The translations under genes and the position numbers were made by a program. From the NCBI GenBank assembly GCA_022781925.1, contig JALESO010000004.1, positions 1-64,000 on the forward strand: a DNA stretch of 64,000 bases. Reading direction: 5' to 3'. Below the pieces are notes generated by a model, which saw only the letters and a program-made list of their open reading frames with translations, was not told where the DNA came from and did no database searches. Below are positions 44,047 to 53,403 of the stretch, piece after piece. Numbering within the stretch: position 1 is the first letter of the stretch; each line of letters starts with the position of its first letter. This DNA is from Lachnospiraceae bacterium. Its GTDB lineage: Bacteria > Bacillota > Clostridia > Lachnospirales > Lachnospiraceae.

Positions 44047-44691
44047 TTAACAATGTATTCTCACAAGGTCAATGAAATACTGATGGATCCGGGTATCATC
44101 CGTCATCTCCGGGTGAAATGCCAGCCCGATCTGATTCTGATACTGGGCTGCTACGATGTGTCCGTCTACTTCGGACAGAATAATCACATCATGAGTCTGA
44201 TTTTCATGTTCCTCATTTGTTACAGAGGAAGGAACAGATTTGCAGTCGTCAACAGAGTCTGCGGTGTCTGCCATATCCGTAATATACGGTGCCCGGATAA
44301 AAACCATCGGATAGTCTCCGATACCTTTGACATCAGCCGTGGTCATAAAACTGGAAAGCTGTCGGCCGTAGGCATTCCGTCTGACGCTGACCGGCATGGT
44401 TCCCAGATGAGGTGCTTCTTTTTCACCGATATTTTCCGCCAGCAGGATCAGTCCTGCGCAGGTGGCCAGCACCGGAAGCCCGTTTTGAATCATATCTCGC
44501 AGCGGTTCTTTCATATCCAGTTTCTCCAGCAGCTGTCCCTGAACAGTGCTCTCGCCGCCGGGGAGAATGATACCGTCGATACCGGTCAGATCTTCTTTTT
44601 TTCGCAATTCGACACAGGGGATACCGAGTTTTCCCAGCATATGCTCATGCTCGATAAAGGCGCCCTGTACGGCAAGTACACCGATTTTCAT
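44047..44691 (-). CDS. pdxT: Pyridoxal 5'-phosphate synthase, glutaminase subunit
   Basis: A 214-residue class I glutaminase. GVLAVQGAFIEHEHML opens the protein, GGESTV is the oxyanion strand, the catalytic cysteine is in LATCAGLILLA, and HPE near the C-terminus completes the triad. It supplies ammonia to PdxS. The protein is about 20 residues longer than usual, owing to an Asp/Ser/Glu-rich insert around residues 145-170 before the last strands. It starts 2 bp after the pdxS stop on the minus strand. Confidence 0.93.
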   Translation of the reverse strand: MKIGVLAVQGAFIEHEHMLGKLGIPCVELRKKEDLTGIDGIILPGGESTVQGQLLEKLDMKEPLRDMIQNGLPVLATCAGLILLAENIGEKEAPHLGTMPVSVRRNAYGRQLSSFMTTADVKGIGDYPMVFIRAPYITDMADTADSVDDCKSVPSSVTNEEHENQTHDVIILSEVDGHIVAAQYQNQIGLAFHPEMTDDTRIHQYFIDLVRIHC

Positions 44692-44693
44692 CT

Positions 44694-45569
44694 TTATTTA
44701 CCCCGCTCTTCCATAATGATCTGAATTTCGCTCGGATTGATGCCAACCATGGCTTCCCCGAGATCTTCGGACAGTTCTGCGATGAGTTTTGCATCGGTGT
44801 AGTTGGTGACTGCCTGAACGATGGCGGATGCACGTTTGGCAGGATTGCCGGATTTGAAGATTCCGGAGCCCACGAAGACACCTTCTGCGCCAAGCTGCAT
44901 CATCAGAGCTGCATCAGCCGGAGTAGCCACACCACCGGCTGCAAAGTTTACCACCGGAAGTTTGCTGTTTTCGTGTACATAAAGCACCAGTTCATATGGA
45001 ACCTGAAGCTGTTTTGCTTCCTCAAAAAGTTCATCGGTGCGCATGGATGTGATACGGCGGATATCCGCATTCATTTTCCGCATGTGGCGGACAGCCTGAA
45101 CGACATCACCGGTACCCGGTTCGCCTTTGGTACGGATCATGGATGCACCCTCGTTGATACGGCGGAGTGCTTCGCCGAGATCGCGGGCACCGCAGACGAA
45201 CGGAACCTGGAACTGTGTCTTGTCGATATGGTACACATCGTCTGCCGGGGAAAGCACTTCTGATTCGTCGATGTAATCAATCTCGATGGCCTGAAGAAGC
45301 TGTGCTTCTACAAAATGGCCGATGCGGCATTTTGCCATAACCGGGATGCTGACTGCTTCCTGGATCCCTTTGATCATTTTCGGGTCACTCATACGGGAGA
45401 CACCGCCGGCTGCACGGATATCTGCCGGGATACGCTCCAGTGCCATAACGGCGCAGGCACCGGCAGCTTCTGCGATCTTTGCCTGTTCCGGTGTGGTAAC
45501 ATCCATGATGACACCGCCTTTTAACATCTGAGCCAGACCTTTGTTTAATTCATACTGTTTTTTGTCCAT
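44694..45569 (-). CDS. pdxS: Pyridoxal 5'-phosphate synthase, PdxS subunit
   Basis: A 291-residue TIM-barrel synthase that builds PLP from ribose 5-phosphate, glyceraldehyde 3-phosphate and ammonia. [21 protein letters not shown], the lysine in [10 protein letters not shown] and [19 protein letters not shown] are strongly conserved. GGAGG lies before the ATG. PLP is needed by KamA, KamDE and MetY in this window. A divergent MocR-type gene, the likely regulator, starts 192 bp away. Confidence 0.96.
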   Translation of the reverse strand: MDKKQYELNKGLAQMLKGGVIMDVTTPEQAKIAEAAGACAVMALERIPADIRAAGGVSRMSDPKMIKGIQEAVSIPVMAKCRIGHFVEAQLLQAIEIDYIDESEVLSPADDVYHIDKTQFQVPFVCGARDLGEALRRINEGASMIRTKGEPGTGDVVQAVRHMRKMNADIRRITSMRTDELFEEAKQLQVPYELVLYVHENSKLPVVNFAAGGVATPADAALMMQLGAEGVFVGSGIFKSGNPAKRASAIVQAVTNYTDAKLIAELSEDLGEAMVGINPSEIQIIMEERGK

Positions 45570-45666
45570 TTGTAAACCCCTCCATACATTTTAAATAGTT
45601 TTTTGTTTCTGCAATCCGTACAGATAATGATCATTGCGCTGTTGGCGCAAATTGTATTTGTTGTGA

Positions 45667-45714
45667 TTGCCATTTGCTGATGCCTATTATATAATGGAAC
45701 TGGTTATAAAAAAA
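45667..45714. promoter_or_regulatory. Overlapping divergent promoters of pdxST and pdxR
   Basis: On the plus strand TTGCCA (45667-45672) and TATAAT (45690-45695) are 17 bp apart. On the minus strand a TATAAT (45691-45686) overlaps the same bases but lacks a good -35. Two similar blocks, AACTGGTTATAAA and AACTGATAAA, lie just beyond and could be regulator sites. Only one promoter could be occupied at a time. Confidence 0.55.
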
Positions 45715-45761
45715 TAATCAAACTGATAAAAAAACAGATGTCAGTTGGAAGGGGGAAAACA

Positions 45762-47162
45762 ATGCTGACGTATGTCTTTACCCATAGTGATGTGCCGCTT
45801 TATGAGCAGGTGTACCGGTGCATCAAACATGATATTACAACGGGGGTTTTGCAGTGTGGGGAGAAGTTGCCCTCCAAGCGGACGTTCGCGACGCACAATG
45901 GCATTAGTACCATAACGATCCAGAATGCATATGACCAGTTGATCAGCGAAGGCTATATCTATACCGTGCCAAAGAAGGGCTATTATGTGGCGGACATTGA
46001 AGAGATGAACCGGATCCCAAAGGAAAGCAGCATTGCGCTGGATATCCGGGTGCCGGAAGAACCACCGCGATACGACATTGATCTCTCCGGAAACAAAGTG
46101 GATTCCGAGCGGTTTCCTTTTTCCGTATGGGCGAAGCTGCTACGGGAGGCGATGTCAAACCGGAGCCGGGATCTGATGAAAGTGTCGCCCACCGGCGGTA
46201 TCTATGAACTGCGAAAAGCCATTGCGGAGTATCTGAAGTCCTTCCGGGGGATGCTGGTGGATGCCAATCAGATCGTCATGGGAGCCGGAACGGAGTATCT
46301 GTACGGCATGCTGGTGCAGCTGCTGGGAAATGACCGGGAATACTGCATCGAGAATCCCGGCTATAAGAAACTGGTGCAGATCTATCAGCAGCATCAGATC
46401 ACCTGCCGCTATGCGGATATGGATGAGGACGGGATCACTGTGGAAGGACTGCGAAAATCCGGGGCAGACATCGCGCATATCAGTCCGGGTCATCATTTTC
46501 CCACCGGGATCACCATGCCTGCGCATCGCCGCTATGAAGTGCTGGCATGGGCGAATGAGAAAAATGGACGCTACATCATCGAGGATGATTATGACAGTGA
46601 ATTCCGGCCGAATGGAAAACCGCTGCCGACGCTGTTCAGTATGGATGCCTGTGAAAAAGTCATATATATGAATACATTTTCCAAGTCGCTGACGCCCACC
46701 ATCCGTATCAGCTATATGATTCTGCCGGTGCATCTGGCGAATCAGTTTTACCGACAGCTGTCCTTTTACTCCTGCACGGTATCAAACTTTGAACAGTATA
46801 CTCTGGCAGCATTTATCAACCAGGGGTATTTTGAAAAACATATCAACCGGATGCGGCTGTATTACAGCAGGAAGCGGAAAAAACTGACGGAGATCATAGA
46901 GCACAGTCCGCTGAAAGAAAAATGCCGGATCATTGAGAATGATTCCGGGCTGCATTTTCTGCTGCACTTGCAGACGGAACTGTCGGATCAGTGCCTTTCG
47001 GAACGGCTCATGCAGCACGGCATCAAAATGCGCCCGCTGTCCGAATATTTTCTGACGCAGGAGAACAGCCGGGAGCATTACTTTATCATCAATTATTCCA
47101 GTGTGGATCTGGAAAAAATACCGGCAGCCTGTGAGATTATTTATCAGCTGCTGATAGAATAA
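45762..47162 (+). CDS. pdxR: MocR-family regulator (PdxR-like)
   Basis: A 466-residue fusion of an N-terminal GntR winged helix (YEQVYRCIKHDITTG, then KLPSKRTFATHNGISTITIQNAYDQL) with a fold-type I aminotransferase domain. The PLP lysine is expected in NTFSKSLTPTIRISY. Being divergent from pdxST, it fits PdxR, which senses PLP and activates pdxST. The ATG at 45762 has AGGGGG 7 bp upstream; the longer frame starting at 45738 does not. The regulator role is inferred from position and domain order. Confidence 0.85.
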   Translation: MLTYVFTHSDVPLYEQVYRCIKHDITTGVLQCGEKLPSKRTFATHNGISTITIQNAYDQLISEGYIYTVPKKGYYVADIEEMNRIPKESSIALDIRVPEEPPRYDIDLSGNKVDSERFPFSVWAKLLREAMSNRSRDLMKVSPTGGIYELRKAIAEYLKSFRGMLVDANQIVMGAGTEYLYGMLVQLLGNDREYCIENPGYKKLVQIYQQHQITCRYADMDEDGITVEGLRKSGADIAHISPGHHFPTGITMPAHRRYEVLAWANEKNGRYIIEDDYDSEFRPNGKPLPTLFSMDACEKVIYMNTFSKSLTPTIRISYMILPVHLANQFYRQLSFYSCTVSNFEQYTLAAFINQGYFEKHINRMRLYYSRKRKKLTEIIEHSPLKEKCRIIENDSGLHFLLHLQTELSDQCLSERLMQHGIKMRPLSEYFLTQENSREHYFIINYSSVDLEKIPAACEIIYQLLIE

Positions 47163-47246
47163 TGCAGGAAATAGAGACATATGGCAATGCTTGTCATGTG
47201 GTTAAAATAGAAAAAACAGGAAAAATGAACGGTTAAAGGAGCAACC

Positions 47247-48272
47247 ATGAAAAATATACTTATGATAGGAACCGGAGGTACCATCGCCTCCAAACAGACA
47301 GAATACGGCCTTGCGCCGGGACTTTCCACGGAGGATATCCTGAACTACATTCCGGCGGTCAGCAGGATCTGCGAGGTAGATTCCATCCAGGTGTGCAATC
47401 TGGACAGCACGAATGTGACTCCGGAGCACTGGAAACTGTTGGTAAAAACAGTAGAAGAAAATTATGACCGGTACGACGGATTTGTCATCTGCCACGGCAC
47501 AGATACCCTGGCATATACAGCGGCGGCACTGTCTTATATGATCCAGAATTCCAGAAAACCCATCGTCATTACCGGAGCACAGAAGCCCATCGAGATGGAT
47601 GTGACGGATGCCAAGACAAATCTGCTGGACAGCTTTATCTATGCTTCCGACAACGATTCCCAGGATGTTAATATCTTGTTTGACGGCAAAGTCATCGTGG
47701 GAACCAGAGCCAGAAAAGAGCGGGCGAAAAGCTATAATGCGTTCTGCAGTATTAATTTTCCGTATCAGGCGGTGATCCAGGACGGCATGTTGGTGCGCTA
47801 TATCACGGAGATGCCTTACACGGGACCGGTACGTTTTTACTATGAGATGAAAAACAGCGTCTATGTGCTGAAGCTGATCCCGGGCATGCAGCCGGATATC
47901 CTGCCGTATCTGTTTGAACGCTACGACTGTCTTGTGGTGGAAAGTTTTGGCGTGGGCGGAATTCCGGAGTCACTGCTGGATGAATTTTATACCCAGATGA
48001 ACAAATGGAAAGACAAAGGCAAAATTCTGGTGATGACGACCCAGGTGGCGAACGAGGGCAGCAACATGACGGTGTATGAAGTCGGAAAAAAGGTGAAGCT
48101 GGATTTTAAAATCCTGGAAGCCTACGATATGACGCTGGAGGCGACCATCACAAAGATGATGTGGCTCATGGGAATGGGGGATCAGACCTTTGAAGAGATG
48201 AAACGTGATTTTTACCGGCTGGTGAATCATGATATTCTGTTCACGAAGCGCATCGAGGGGGAGTTCCGTTAA
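47247..48272 (+). CDS. ansA: L-asparaginase, type I
   Basis: A 341-residue cytoplasmic asparaginase without a signal peptide. The two nucleophile loops are GTGGTIAS (residues 8-15) and CHGTDTLAYTA. ITGAQKPIEMDVTDAKTNL is the usual continuation. It hydrolyses asparagine to aspartate and ammonia. AAAGGAG precedes the ATG. It begins 84 bp after the MocR-type gene and might share its transcript. Confidence 0.9.
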   Translation: MKNILMIGTGGTIASKQTEYGLAPGLSTEDILNYIPAVSRICEVDSIQVCNLDSTNVTPEHWKLLVKTVEENYDRYDGFVICHGTDTLAYTAAALSYMIQNSRKPIVITGAQKPIEMDVTDAKTNLLDSFIYASDNDSQDVNILFDGKVIVGTRARKERAKSYNAFCSINFPYQAVIQDGMLVRYITEMPYTGPVRFYYEMKNSVYVLKLIPGMQPDILPYLFERYDCLVVESFGVGGIPESLLDEFYTQMNKWKDKGKILVMTTQVANEGSNMTVYEVGKKVKLDFKILEAYDMTLEATITKMMWLMGMGDQTFEEMKRDFYRLVNHDILFTKRIEGEFR

Positions 48273-48278
48273 AAAGTC

Positions 48279-48333
48279 TTTACAAATATGATTGGAACGG
48301 ATATGATTCTTTTATAAAATGATTTATAAAAGA
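48279..48333 (+). promoter_or_regulatory. Promoter and operator of the ROK regulator
   Basis: TTTACA (48279-48284) and TATGAT (48302-48307) are 17 bp apart. Directly at the expected start lies TATAAAATGATTTATAAAAGA (48313-48333), in which TTTATAAA occurs twice, 12 bp apart. The same 21 bases, with two changes, lie at the promoter of the dehydrogenase gene, so this is probably the operator of the ROK protein itself. Confidence 0.68.
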
Positions 48334-48343
48334 GGTGCTGATC

Positions 48344-49447
48344 ATGGCAGGTGCAGATAAAAAAAATATTACAAAAGCAAAAATTCTTCAATACATTATA
48401 AATAATCAGGATACATCGAAGGTAGAATTATCCAAAAAGCTGAATCTTAGTATGCCAACGGTGCTTTCCAATGTGAATGATCTGATTGAAAAGGGGATCG
48501 TTCTTGAGACCGGTGAGCATGCTTCTACGGGTGGAAGGAAAGCAAAGAGTATTGCAATCAACCCCGGATATCGCTATGCAGTCGGTCTGGTGATTACAGC
48601 GAATCATCTGGGATTGGTTCTGATAAATATGCGTAATGAGATAGAAAAAATAGAACGGGTGCGGCTAAAATTCTCACAGGATATGTCGTATTGTGCGGAA
48701 GTGAAAAAGCTGACGGATGAATTTCTGGAAGATATGAAAGAACCGGAACGGATTCTTGGAATTGGAATTTCTATTCCAGGTATTTTAAACCAGAAAGAGC
48801 ATCTGGTAGTGAAATCCCATGCGTTAGGACTGGAAAATTACAGTCTGAGTTTTCTGGAACAGGCGTTTTCGGTGCCGGTATTTTTTGAAAATGATGCCAA
48901 TGCGGCAATGCTTGCAGAAGATTTGAATACGTATAAAAATGCAATTTATCTGTCTTTGAACAGCACACTTGGAGGGGCTTTTTGTATTGATGGAAAGCTG
49001 GTTAACGGGCAGAATCAGAAAGCGGGCGAGTTTGGGCATATGATTCTGGTGCCGGGCGGCCGTAAATGCTATTGTGGAAAAACGGGTTGTGCAGATGCAT
49101 ATTGCGCCGCAAGTGCTCTGACAGATGAAACATTTGATAATGTACAGCAGTTTTTGAACCAGATGGAGCAGGGTGACAGTAAATTACGGGAGCAGTGGGA
49201 TGCGTATCTGGACAAGCTGGCAATTCTTATCACGAACCTGCGTATGGCCTATGATCTGGATGTGATTTTAGGTGGTGAGGTAGGTGGGTATCTGGAAAAT
49301 TATATGCTTCCGTTGGGAGAAAAAGTAATGCATTATAACGGATTTGACCGTGATGTCCGGTATTTAAGTACCTGTTCTTACAAAAAAGAAGCGTCAGCGG
49401 TGGGGGTGGCAAAGCATTTCCTGACGGAATTTATAAAAACATTATAA
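48344..49447 (+). CDS. ROK-family transcriptional repressor
   Basis: A 367-residue NagC/XylR-type regulator. The N-terminal winged helix is SKVELSKKLNLSMPTVLSNVNDLIEKGIV. The ROK domain follows, with GIGISIPGIL, FENDANAAML and the zinc motif CYCGKTGCAD. The ATG at 48344 has AGAGGTG 8 bp upstream; a GTG nine bases before it overlaps that site. It precedes a sugar dehydrogenase, a GPH symporter and a PfkB kinase, which it probably represses until a sugar or sugar alcohol binds. Confidence 0.87.
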   Translation: MAGADKKNITKAKILQYIINNQDTSKVELSKKLNLSMPTVLSNVNDLIEKGIVLETGEHASTGGRKAKSIAINPGYRYAVGLVITANHLGLVLINMRNEIEKIERVRLKFSQDMSYCAEVKKLTDEFLEDMKEPERILGIGISIPGILNQKEHLVVKSHALGLENYSLSFLEQAFSVPVFFENDANAAMLAEDLNTYKNAIYLSLNSTLGGAFCIDGKLVNGQNQKAGEFGHMILVPGGRKCYCGKTGCADAYCAASALTDETFDNVQQFLNQMEQGDSKLREQWDAYLDKLAILITNLRMAYDLDVILGGEVGGYLENYMLPLGEKVMHYNGFDRDVRYLSTCSYKKEASAVGVAKHFLTEFIKTL

Positions 49448-49640
49448 GTGGTTGATGTTTTAGAAAAAGAATATTGTGATATACGATTATAAGAGAGAAC
49501 TCGCTGGTGAAGGAAGAGTATGAAAGCTTTCATCAGGGAGTTTTTTGTATGCCCAAAATATGTCAGACACAGGTTCTTGTCATTCTGTATAAAAAAGGAA
49601 ATGAGGATTTGTGCAATGCGGAGAAACACGAAAAATAATA

Positions 49641-49701
49641 TTGACAAAAACATGTACTGGGTTAATAATATAGATACTTTAATAAAACGATTTATAAAAG
49701 A
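49641..49701 (+). promoter_or_regulatory. Promoter and operator of the dehydrogenase-symporter-kinase genes
   Basis: TTGACA (49641-49646) and AATAAT (49664-49669) are 17 bp apart. The segment 49681-49701 matches the ROK promoter operator (48313-48333) at 19 of 21 bases and lies at the same distance from its -10 box. A repressor bound here would block initiation or early elongation. Confidence 0.7.
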
Positions 49702-49723
49702 TATAAACAAGGAGGAAAAGCAT

Positions 49724-50749
49724 ATGTTACAGCAGGTAATGACAAAACCGGGAGAGATTATTTTCAGAGAGGTTCCGATTCCGGAAATCAGAGAAGATCA
49801 GGTATTGGTAAAGATTATGAACATTGGTATCTGTGGTTCTGATATTCATGTATATCATGGAAAACATCCATTTACAAAATACCCGGTGACACAGGGACAT
49901 GAGGTTTCCGGTGTGATCGAAAAAGTTGGAAATGCAGTGACAGAATTTCATGCAGGAGAAAAAGTGACTATTGAGCCACAGGTCTTCTGTGGAAAATGTT
50001 ATCCGTGCCGTCATGGAAAATACAATCTCTGCGAAGAATTGAAAGTAATGGGATTCCAGACAACCGGAACAGCATCCGAATATTTTGCAGTTGATGCATC
50101 AAAAGTGACACCGATTCCGGAAGATATGTCTTTTGAAGAAGGTGCCATGATCGAGCCATTGGCTGTGGCAGTGCATGGGGTAAAACAGGTTGGTGACGTA
50201 AAGGGAATGAATATTGCTGTTCTTGGTGCAGGCCCGATCGGAAATCTGGTAGCGCAGGCTGCAAAAGGAATGGGTGCAGCAAAAGTTATGATTACAGATG
50301 TCAGTGATCTGAGACTGGAAAAAGCAAAAGAGTGCGGCATTGATGTATGTGTAAATACGTTACATACGGATTTCGGCGATGCTATGCTGGAAGCATTTGG
50401 ACCGGATAAAGCAGATGTCATTTACGATTGTGCAGGAAATAATATTACCATGGGACAGGCAATCAAATACGCTAGAAAAGGCAGCATTATTGTTCTGGTT
50501 GCGGTATTTGCAGGAATGGCAGAAATCGACCTGGCCGTAGCAAATGATCATGAACTGGATATCAAGAGTACGATGATGTATCGCCATGATGATTATATTG
50601 ATGGAATCGATCTGGTAAATAACGGAAAAGTTCACTTAAAACCATTGATTTCTAAAACGTTTGATTTTGCAGATTATCTGAAAGCATATCAGTATATTGA
50701 TGAGAACCGTGAGACGACCATGAAGGTTATCATCAATGTACAGAAATAA
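49724..50749 (+). CDS. Zinc-dependent polyol/threonine-type dehydrogenase
   Basis: A 341-residue medium-chain dehydrogenase. The catalytic zinc residues are in GICGSDIHVYHG and GHEVSG. The structural zinc cluster is CGKCYPCRHGKYNLC, and the NAD(P) fold is VLGAGPIGNLVAQAAKGMG. The ATG at 49724 has AAGGAGG 8 bp upstream; the longer open frame from 49520 runs through the promoter. The neighbours suggest that it oxidises a sugar alcohol such as mannitol or sorbitol to a ketose for the PfkB kinase. Other polyols cannot be excluded. Confidence 0.85.
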   Translation: MLQQVMTKPGEIIFREVPIPEIREDQVLVKIMNIGICGSDIHVYHGKHPFTKYPVTQGHEVSGVIEKVGNAVTEFHAGEKVTIEPQVFCGKCYPCRHGKYNLCEELKVMGFQTTGTASEYFAVDASKVTPIPEDMSFEEGAMIEPLAVAVHGVKQVGDVKGMNIAVLGAGPIGNLVAQAAKGMGAAKVMITDVSDLRLEKAKECGIDVCVNTLHTDFGDAMLEAFGPDKADVIYDCAGNNITMGQAIKYARKGSIIVLVAVFAGMAEIDLAVANDHELDIKSTMMYRHDDYIDGIDLVNNGKVHLKPLISKTFDFADYLKAYQYIDENRETTMKVIINVQK

Positions 50750-50870
50750 AAAAGTACCAATTGATTGTTTTTTAGTATGGATACGTACATCAGATAACGT
50801 ATCAAAATGAGTGTTGTATTTTAGTGAAAAAAGGAAAAGTGGATAGATAAAAAGAGAGTAGGGGGAAGCC

Positions 50871-52235
50871 ATGGAAAATAATAACAGAAACGGTAAAGTG
50901 CCACTGATCAGTAAGATTGCATACGGGTTTGGTGATGTTGGATGTAATTTTAGCTGGATGTTTGTCAGCAATTTTTTAATGATCTTTTATACAGATGTAT
51001 TCGGAATTAGTATGGCAGCCGTTTCTGCACTGATGCTGTTTTCAAGGTTTTGGGATGCCATTAATGATCCGGTCATTGGTGGGCTGACGGATAAGACCAA
51101 AACCAGATGGGGACGGTATCGTCCTTGGCTTCTTGTTGCTGCACCGATTACTGCAATCCTGTTGATTTTCACGTTCTGGGCACATCCGGACTGGTCGAAT
51201 ACAGCAAAAATCATCTATATGGTCATTACATACTGCCTGTTGGTGCTTGGATATACCTGCGTAAATATTCCTTACGGGACTTTATGTGGTGCTATGACAC
51301 AGGATATTGATGAGCGGGCAAAAATCAATACATCCTGTTCCGTAGCTGCCATGATCGCCATTGGAATCATTAATATTATCACAGTTCCATTGATCGGAAA
51401 GCTTGGCAGTTACAGTGCAAAGACTGGATATCTTTTGGTAGCAATTATTTATGGTGGTATTTTTGCAGCATGTCATTTTTTCTGTTTTGCAAAAACAAGA
51501 GAAAACGTGACAGTTCCGGAAAAAGAAAAAATTTCCGTAAAGGTTCAGTTAAAAGCAGTTATGCAGAACCGCCCATATATTCTGGCACTGATCGGTCAGG
51601 TTTTGTTCGGATTTACATTGTATGGAAGAAATGCGGATGTACTTTATTATTTTACATATGTAGAGGGAAGTGCGTCATACTATACGACATATTCTATGTG
51701 TATTATAATTCCGTCTATTATCGGCGCAGCATGTTTCCAGCCAGTGTTCCGTAAGCTTAACAACAAAGGTCGTACGGCATCGTTGTTTGCATTACTTACA
51801 GGAATTTCCATGCTCAGCATGTTTTTCTTCAATGTTCAGGAATCACCAGTGGTATTCTATGCATTGTCCGGAATTACTCAGTTTTTCTTCTCCGGATTTA
51901 ACACAGCAATTTATGCAATCGTTCCGGACTGCGTAGAATATGGTGAGTGGAAGACGGGACTTCGAAACGATGGTTTTCAGTATGCGTTTGTTTCTCTTGG
52001 AAATAAAATTGGAATGGCAGTCGGAACCGCAATGCTGGCAGGACTGCTTGGCAAATATGGTTATGTGGCTAATCAGGCACAGAATGCACAGGTGCTTGGT
52101 ATTATGAAACATGCATTTACAACTATTCCGGGAACCCTCTGGATTGTGACAGCAATTGTTTTATTCTTTTACAGATTGAATAAAAAGCGGTATAATGAAA
52201 TCATGGAGGACTTGAAAAATGGGAAAAAACATTGA
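50871..52235 (+). CDS. GPH-family sugar:cation symporter
   Basis: A 454-residue 12-helix transporter of the glycoside-pentoside-hexuronide family. SKIAYGFGDVGCNFSWMFVSNFLMIFYTD in segments, then WDAINDPVIGGLTDKTKTRWGRYRPW, is diagnostic. It brings a sugar or sugar alcohol in with Na+ or H+. It lies 121 bp after the dehydrogenase; that gap holds a small stem (GATACGT with ACGTATC). The kinase gene starts inside its last codons. Confidence 0.88.
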   Translation: MENNNRNGKVPLISKIAYGFGDVGCNFSWMFVSNFLMIFYTDVFGISMAAVSALMLFSRFWDAINDPVIGGLTDKTKTRWGRYRPWLLVAAPITAILLIFTFWAHPDWSNTAKIIYMVITYCLLVLGYTCVNIPYGTLCGAMTQDIDERAKINTSCSVAAMIAIGIINIITVPLIGKLGSYSAKTGYLLVAIIYGGIFAACHFFCFAKTRENVTVPEKEKISVKVQLKAVMQNRPYILALIGQVLFGFTLYGRNADVLYYFTYVEGSASYYTTYSMCIIIPSIIGAACFQPVFRKLNNKGRTASLFALLTGISMLSMFFFNVQESPVVFYALSGITQFFFSGFNTAIYAIVPDCVEYGEWKTGLRNDGFQYAFVSLGNKIGMAVGTAMLAGLLGKYGYVANQAQNAQVLGIMKHAFTTIPGTLWIVTAIVLFFYRLNKKRYNEIMEDLKNGKKH

Positions 52236-53184
52236 CATTGCAGCACTTGGCGAATTACTGATTGATTTTACGGAAGCTGGAACCGGCGCGGACGGAATGC
52301 GCCTGTTTGAACAGAATCCGGGCGGTGCGCCGGCAAATCTTCTGACGGTTGCCAGCCACATGGGATACCGGACAGAGTTTATCGGAAAAGTTGGAAAGGA
52401 TATGCACGGCGCATTTCTGAAGAAAACACTGGAAAAAGAAGGCATCGGCGTGTCCAATCTGATCGAGGATGACGATTATTTTACTACACTGGCCTTTGTT
52501 GCCATTGATGAAAACGGCGAGCGTGAGTTTTCCTTTGCAAGAAAACCGGGGGCTGACACACAGCTGCGTGAGGAGGAACTGAATACGGAACTTTTAGCAA
52601 ACTGCCGGATTTTCCACTTTGGATCTCTGTCCCTGACCGATCAGCCGGCAAAGGATGCGACACTGGCGGCCGTAAAAATGGCAAAAGAAGCAGGTGCGCT
52701 GATCTCTTACGATCCGAATTACCGTGCGACCCTGTGGAACAGTGAGACAGAAGCAGCTGAAAACATGAAATCCATGATCCATTATGCGGATGTGATGAAA
52801 GTGTCTGACGAAGAAAGCCTGCTTCTCACCAGTGAGACAACCTACGAAGCGGCAGCAGACAAACTGCTGGCTATGGGACCAAAACTCATTGCAGTAACCC
52901 TGGGCAGCGAAGGCGTATTGATGGCAACGAAAGAGAAAAAAGAACGGATCGCCGGATTTTCCGTACAGTCCGTAGATACTACCGGTGCAGGTGACTCCTT
53001 CTGGGGTGGCACGTTGAGTGCATATCTGGCATTGGAAAAAGCAGTGGAGGACCTGACCTGGGATGAAATCAGACATTGTGCCGTATGCGGCAATGCAACT
53101 GCAGCACTCTGTGTCCAGAAGCGTGGCGGCATTCCTGCAATACCAACAAGAGAAGACGTGGAGCAGCTGCTGGAAAATTTATAG
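52219..53184 (+). CDS. PfkB-family carbohydrate kinase (fructokinase-like)
   Basis: A 321-residue ribokinase-fold sugar kinase. NPGGAPANLLTVASHMG is the substrate-side GG motif, and DTTGAGDSFWGG carries the catalytic aspartate and anion hole. Similarity to fructokinases (start AALGELLIDFTEAG) suggests phosphorylation of fructose. The start overlaps the symporter gene by 17 bp, so both are coupled. Together with the dehydrogenase it would lead a polyol into glycolysis as fructose 6-phosphate. The substrate is an inference. Confidence 0.87.
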   Translation: MGKNIDIAALGELLIDFTEAGTGADGMRLFEQNPGGAPANLLTVASHMGYRTEFIGKVGKDMHGAFLKKTLEKEGIGVSNLIEDDDYFTTLAFVAIDENGEREFSFARKPGADTQLREEELNTELLANCRIFHFGSLSLTDQPAKDATLAAVKMAKEAGALISYDPNYRATLWNSETEAAENMKSMIHYADVMKVSDEESLLLTSETTYEAAADKLLAMGPKLIAVTLGSEGVLMATKEKKERIAGFSVQSVDTTGAGDSFWGGTLSAYLALEKAVEDLTWDEIRHCAVCGNATAALCVQKRGGIPAIPTREDVEQLLENL

Positions 53185-53231
53185 AAAACGAAAATGGCGA
53201 CAGTGGAGATATTTTTAATTAAGTAAATTTA

Positions 53232-53301
53232 GAGGCTGTAAGGAATTTTTCCCTGCTAAGCGATTGTTAGCGTGCAGGGAAAAATCTCTTACAGTCTCTT
53301 T
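53232..53301 (+). terminator. Terminator after the kinase gene
   Basis: A long hairpin: GAGGCTGTAAG, then ATTTTTCCCTGC, pair with GCAGGGAAAAAT and CTTACAGTCTC, and TTTT follows. The apex contains GCGATTGTTAGC (53260-53271), identical to the loop of the terminator at 25839. It separates the sugar operon from the van cluster. Confidence 0.8.
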
Positions 53302-53341
53302 TAACATAAACGAATATCCTACTGTCGCCCCATAATATCAT

Positions 53342-53370
53342 TTGACTTTTCAAAGTAGTAACGTTAGTAT
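53342..53370 (+). promoter_or_regulatory. Promoter of vanR-vanS
   Basis: TTGACT (53342-53347) and TAGTAT (53365-53370) are 17 bp apart, about 33 bp before the response regulator gene. Confidence 0.6.
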
Positions 53371-53403
53371 AAAACGGAAGTATTACGAAGGAAGGACAGC
53401 TTG

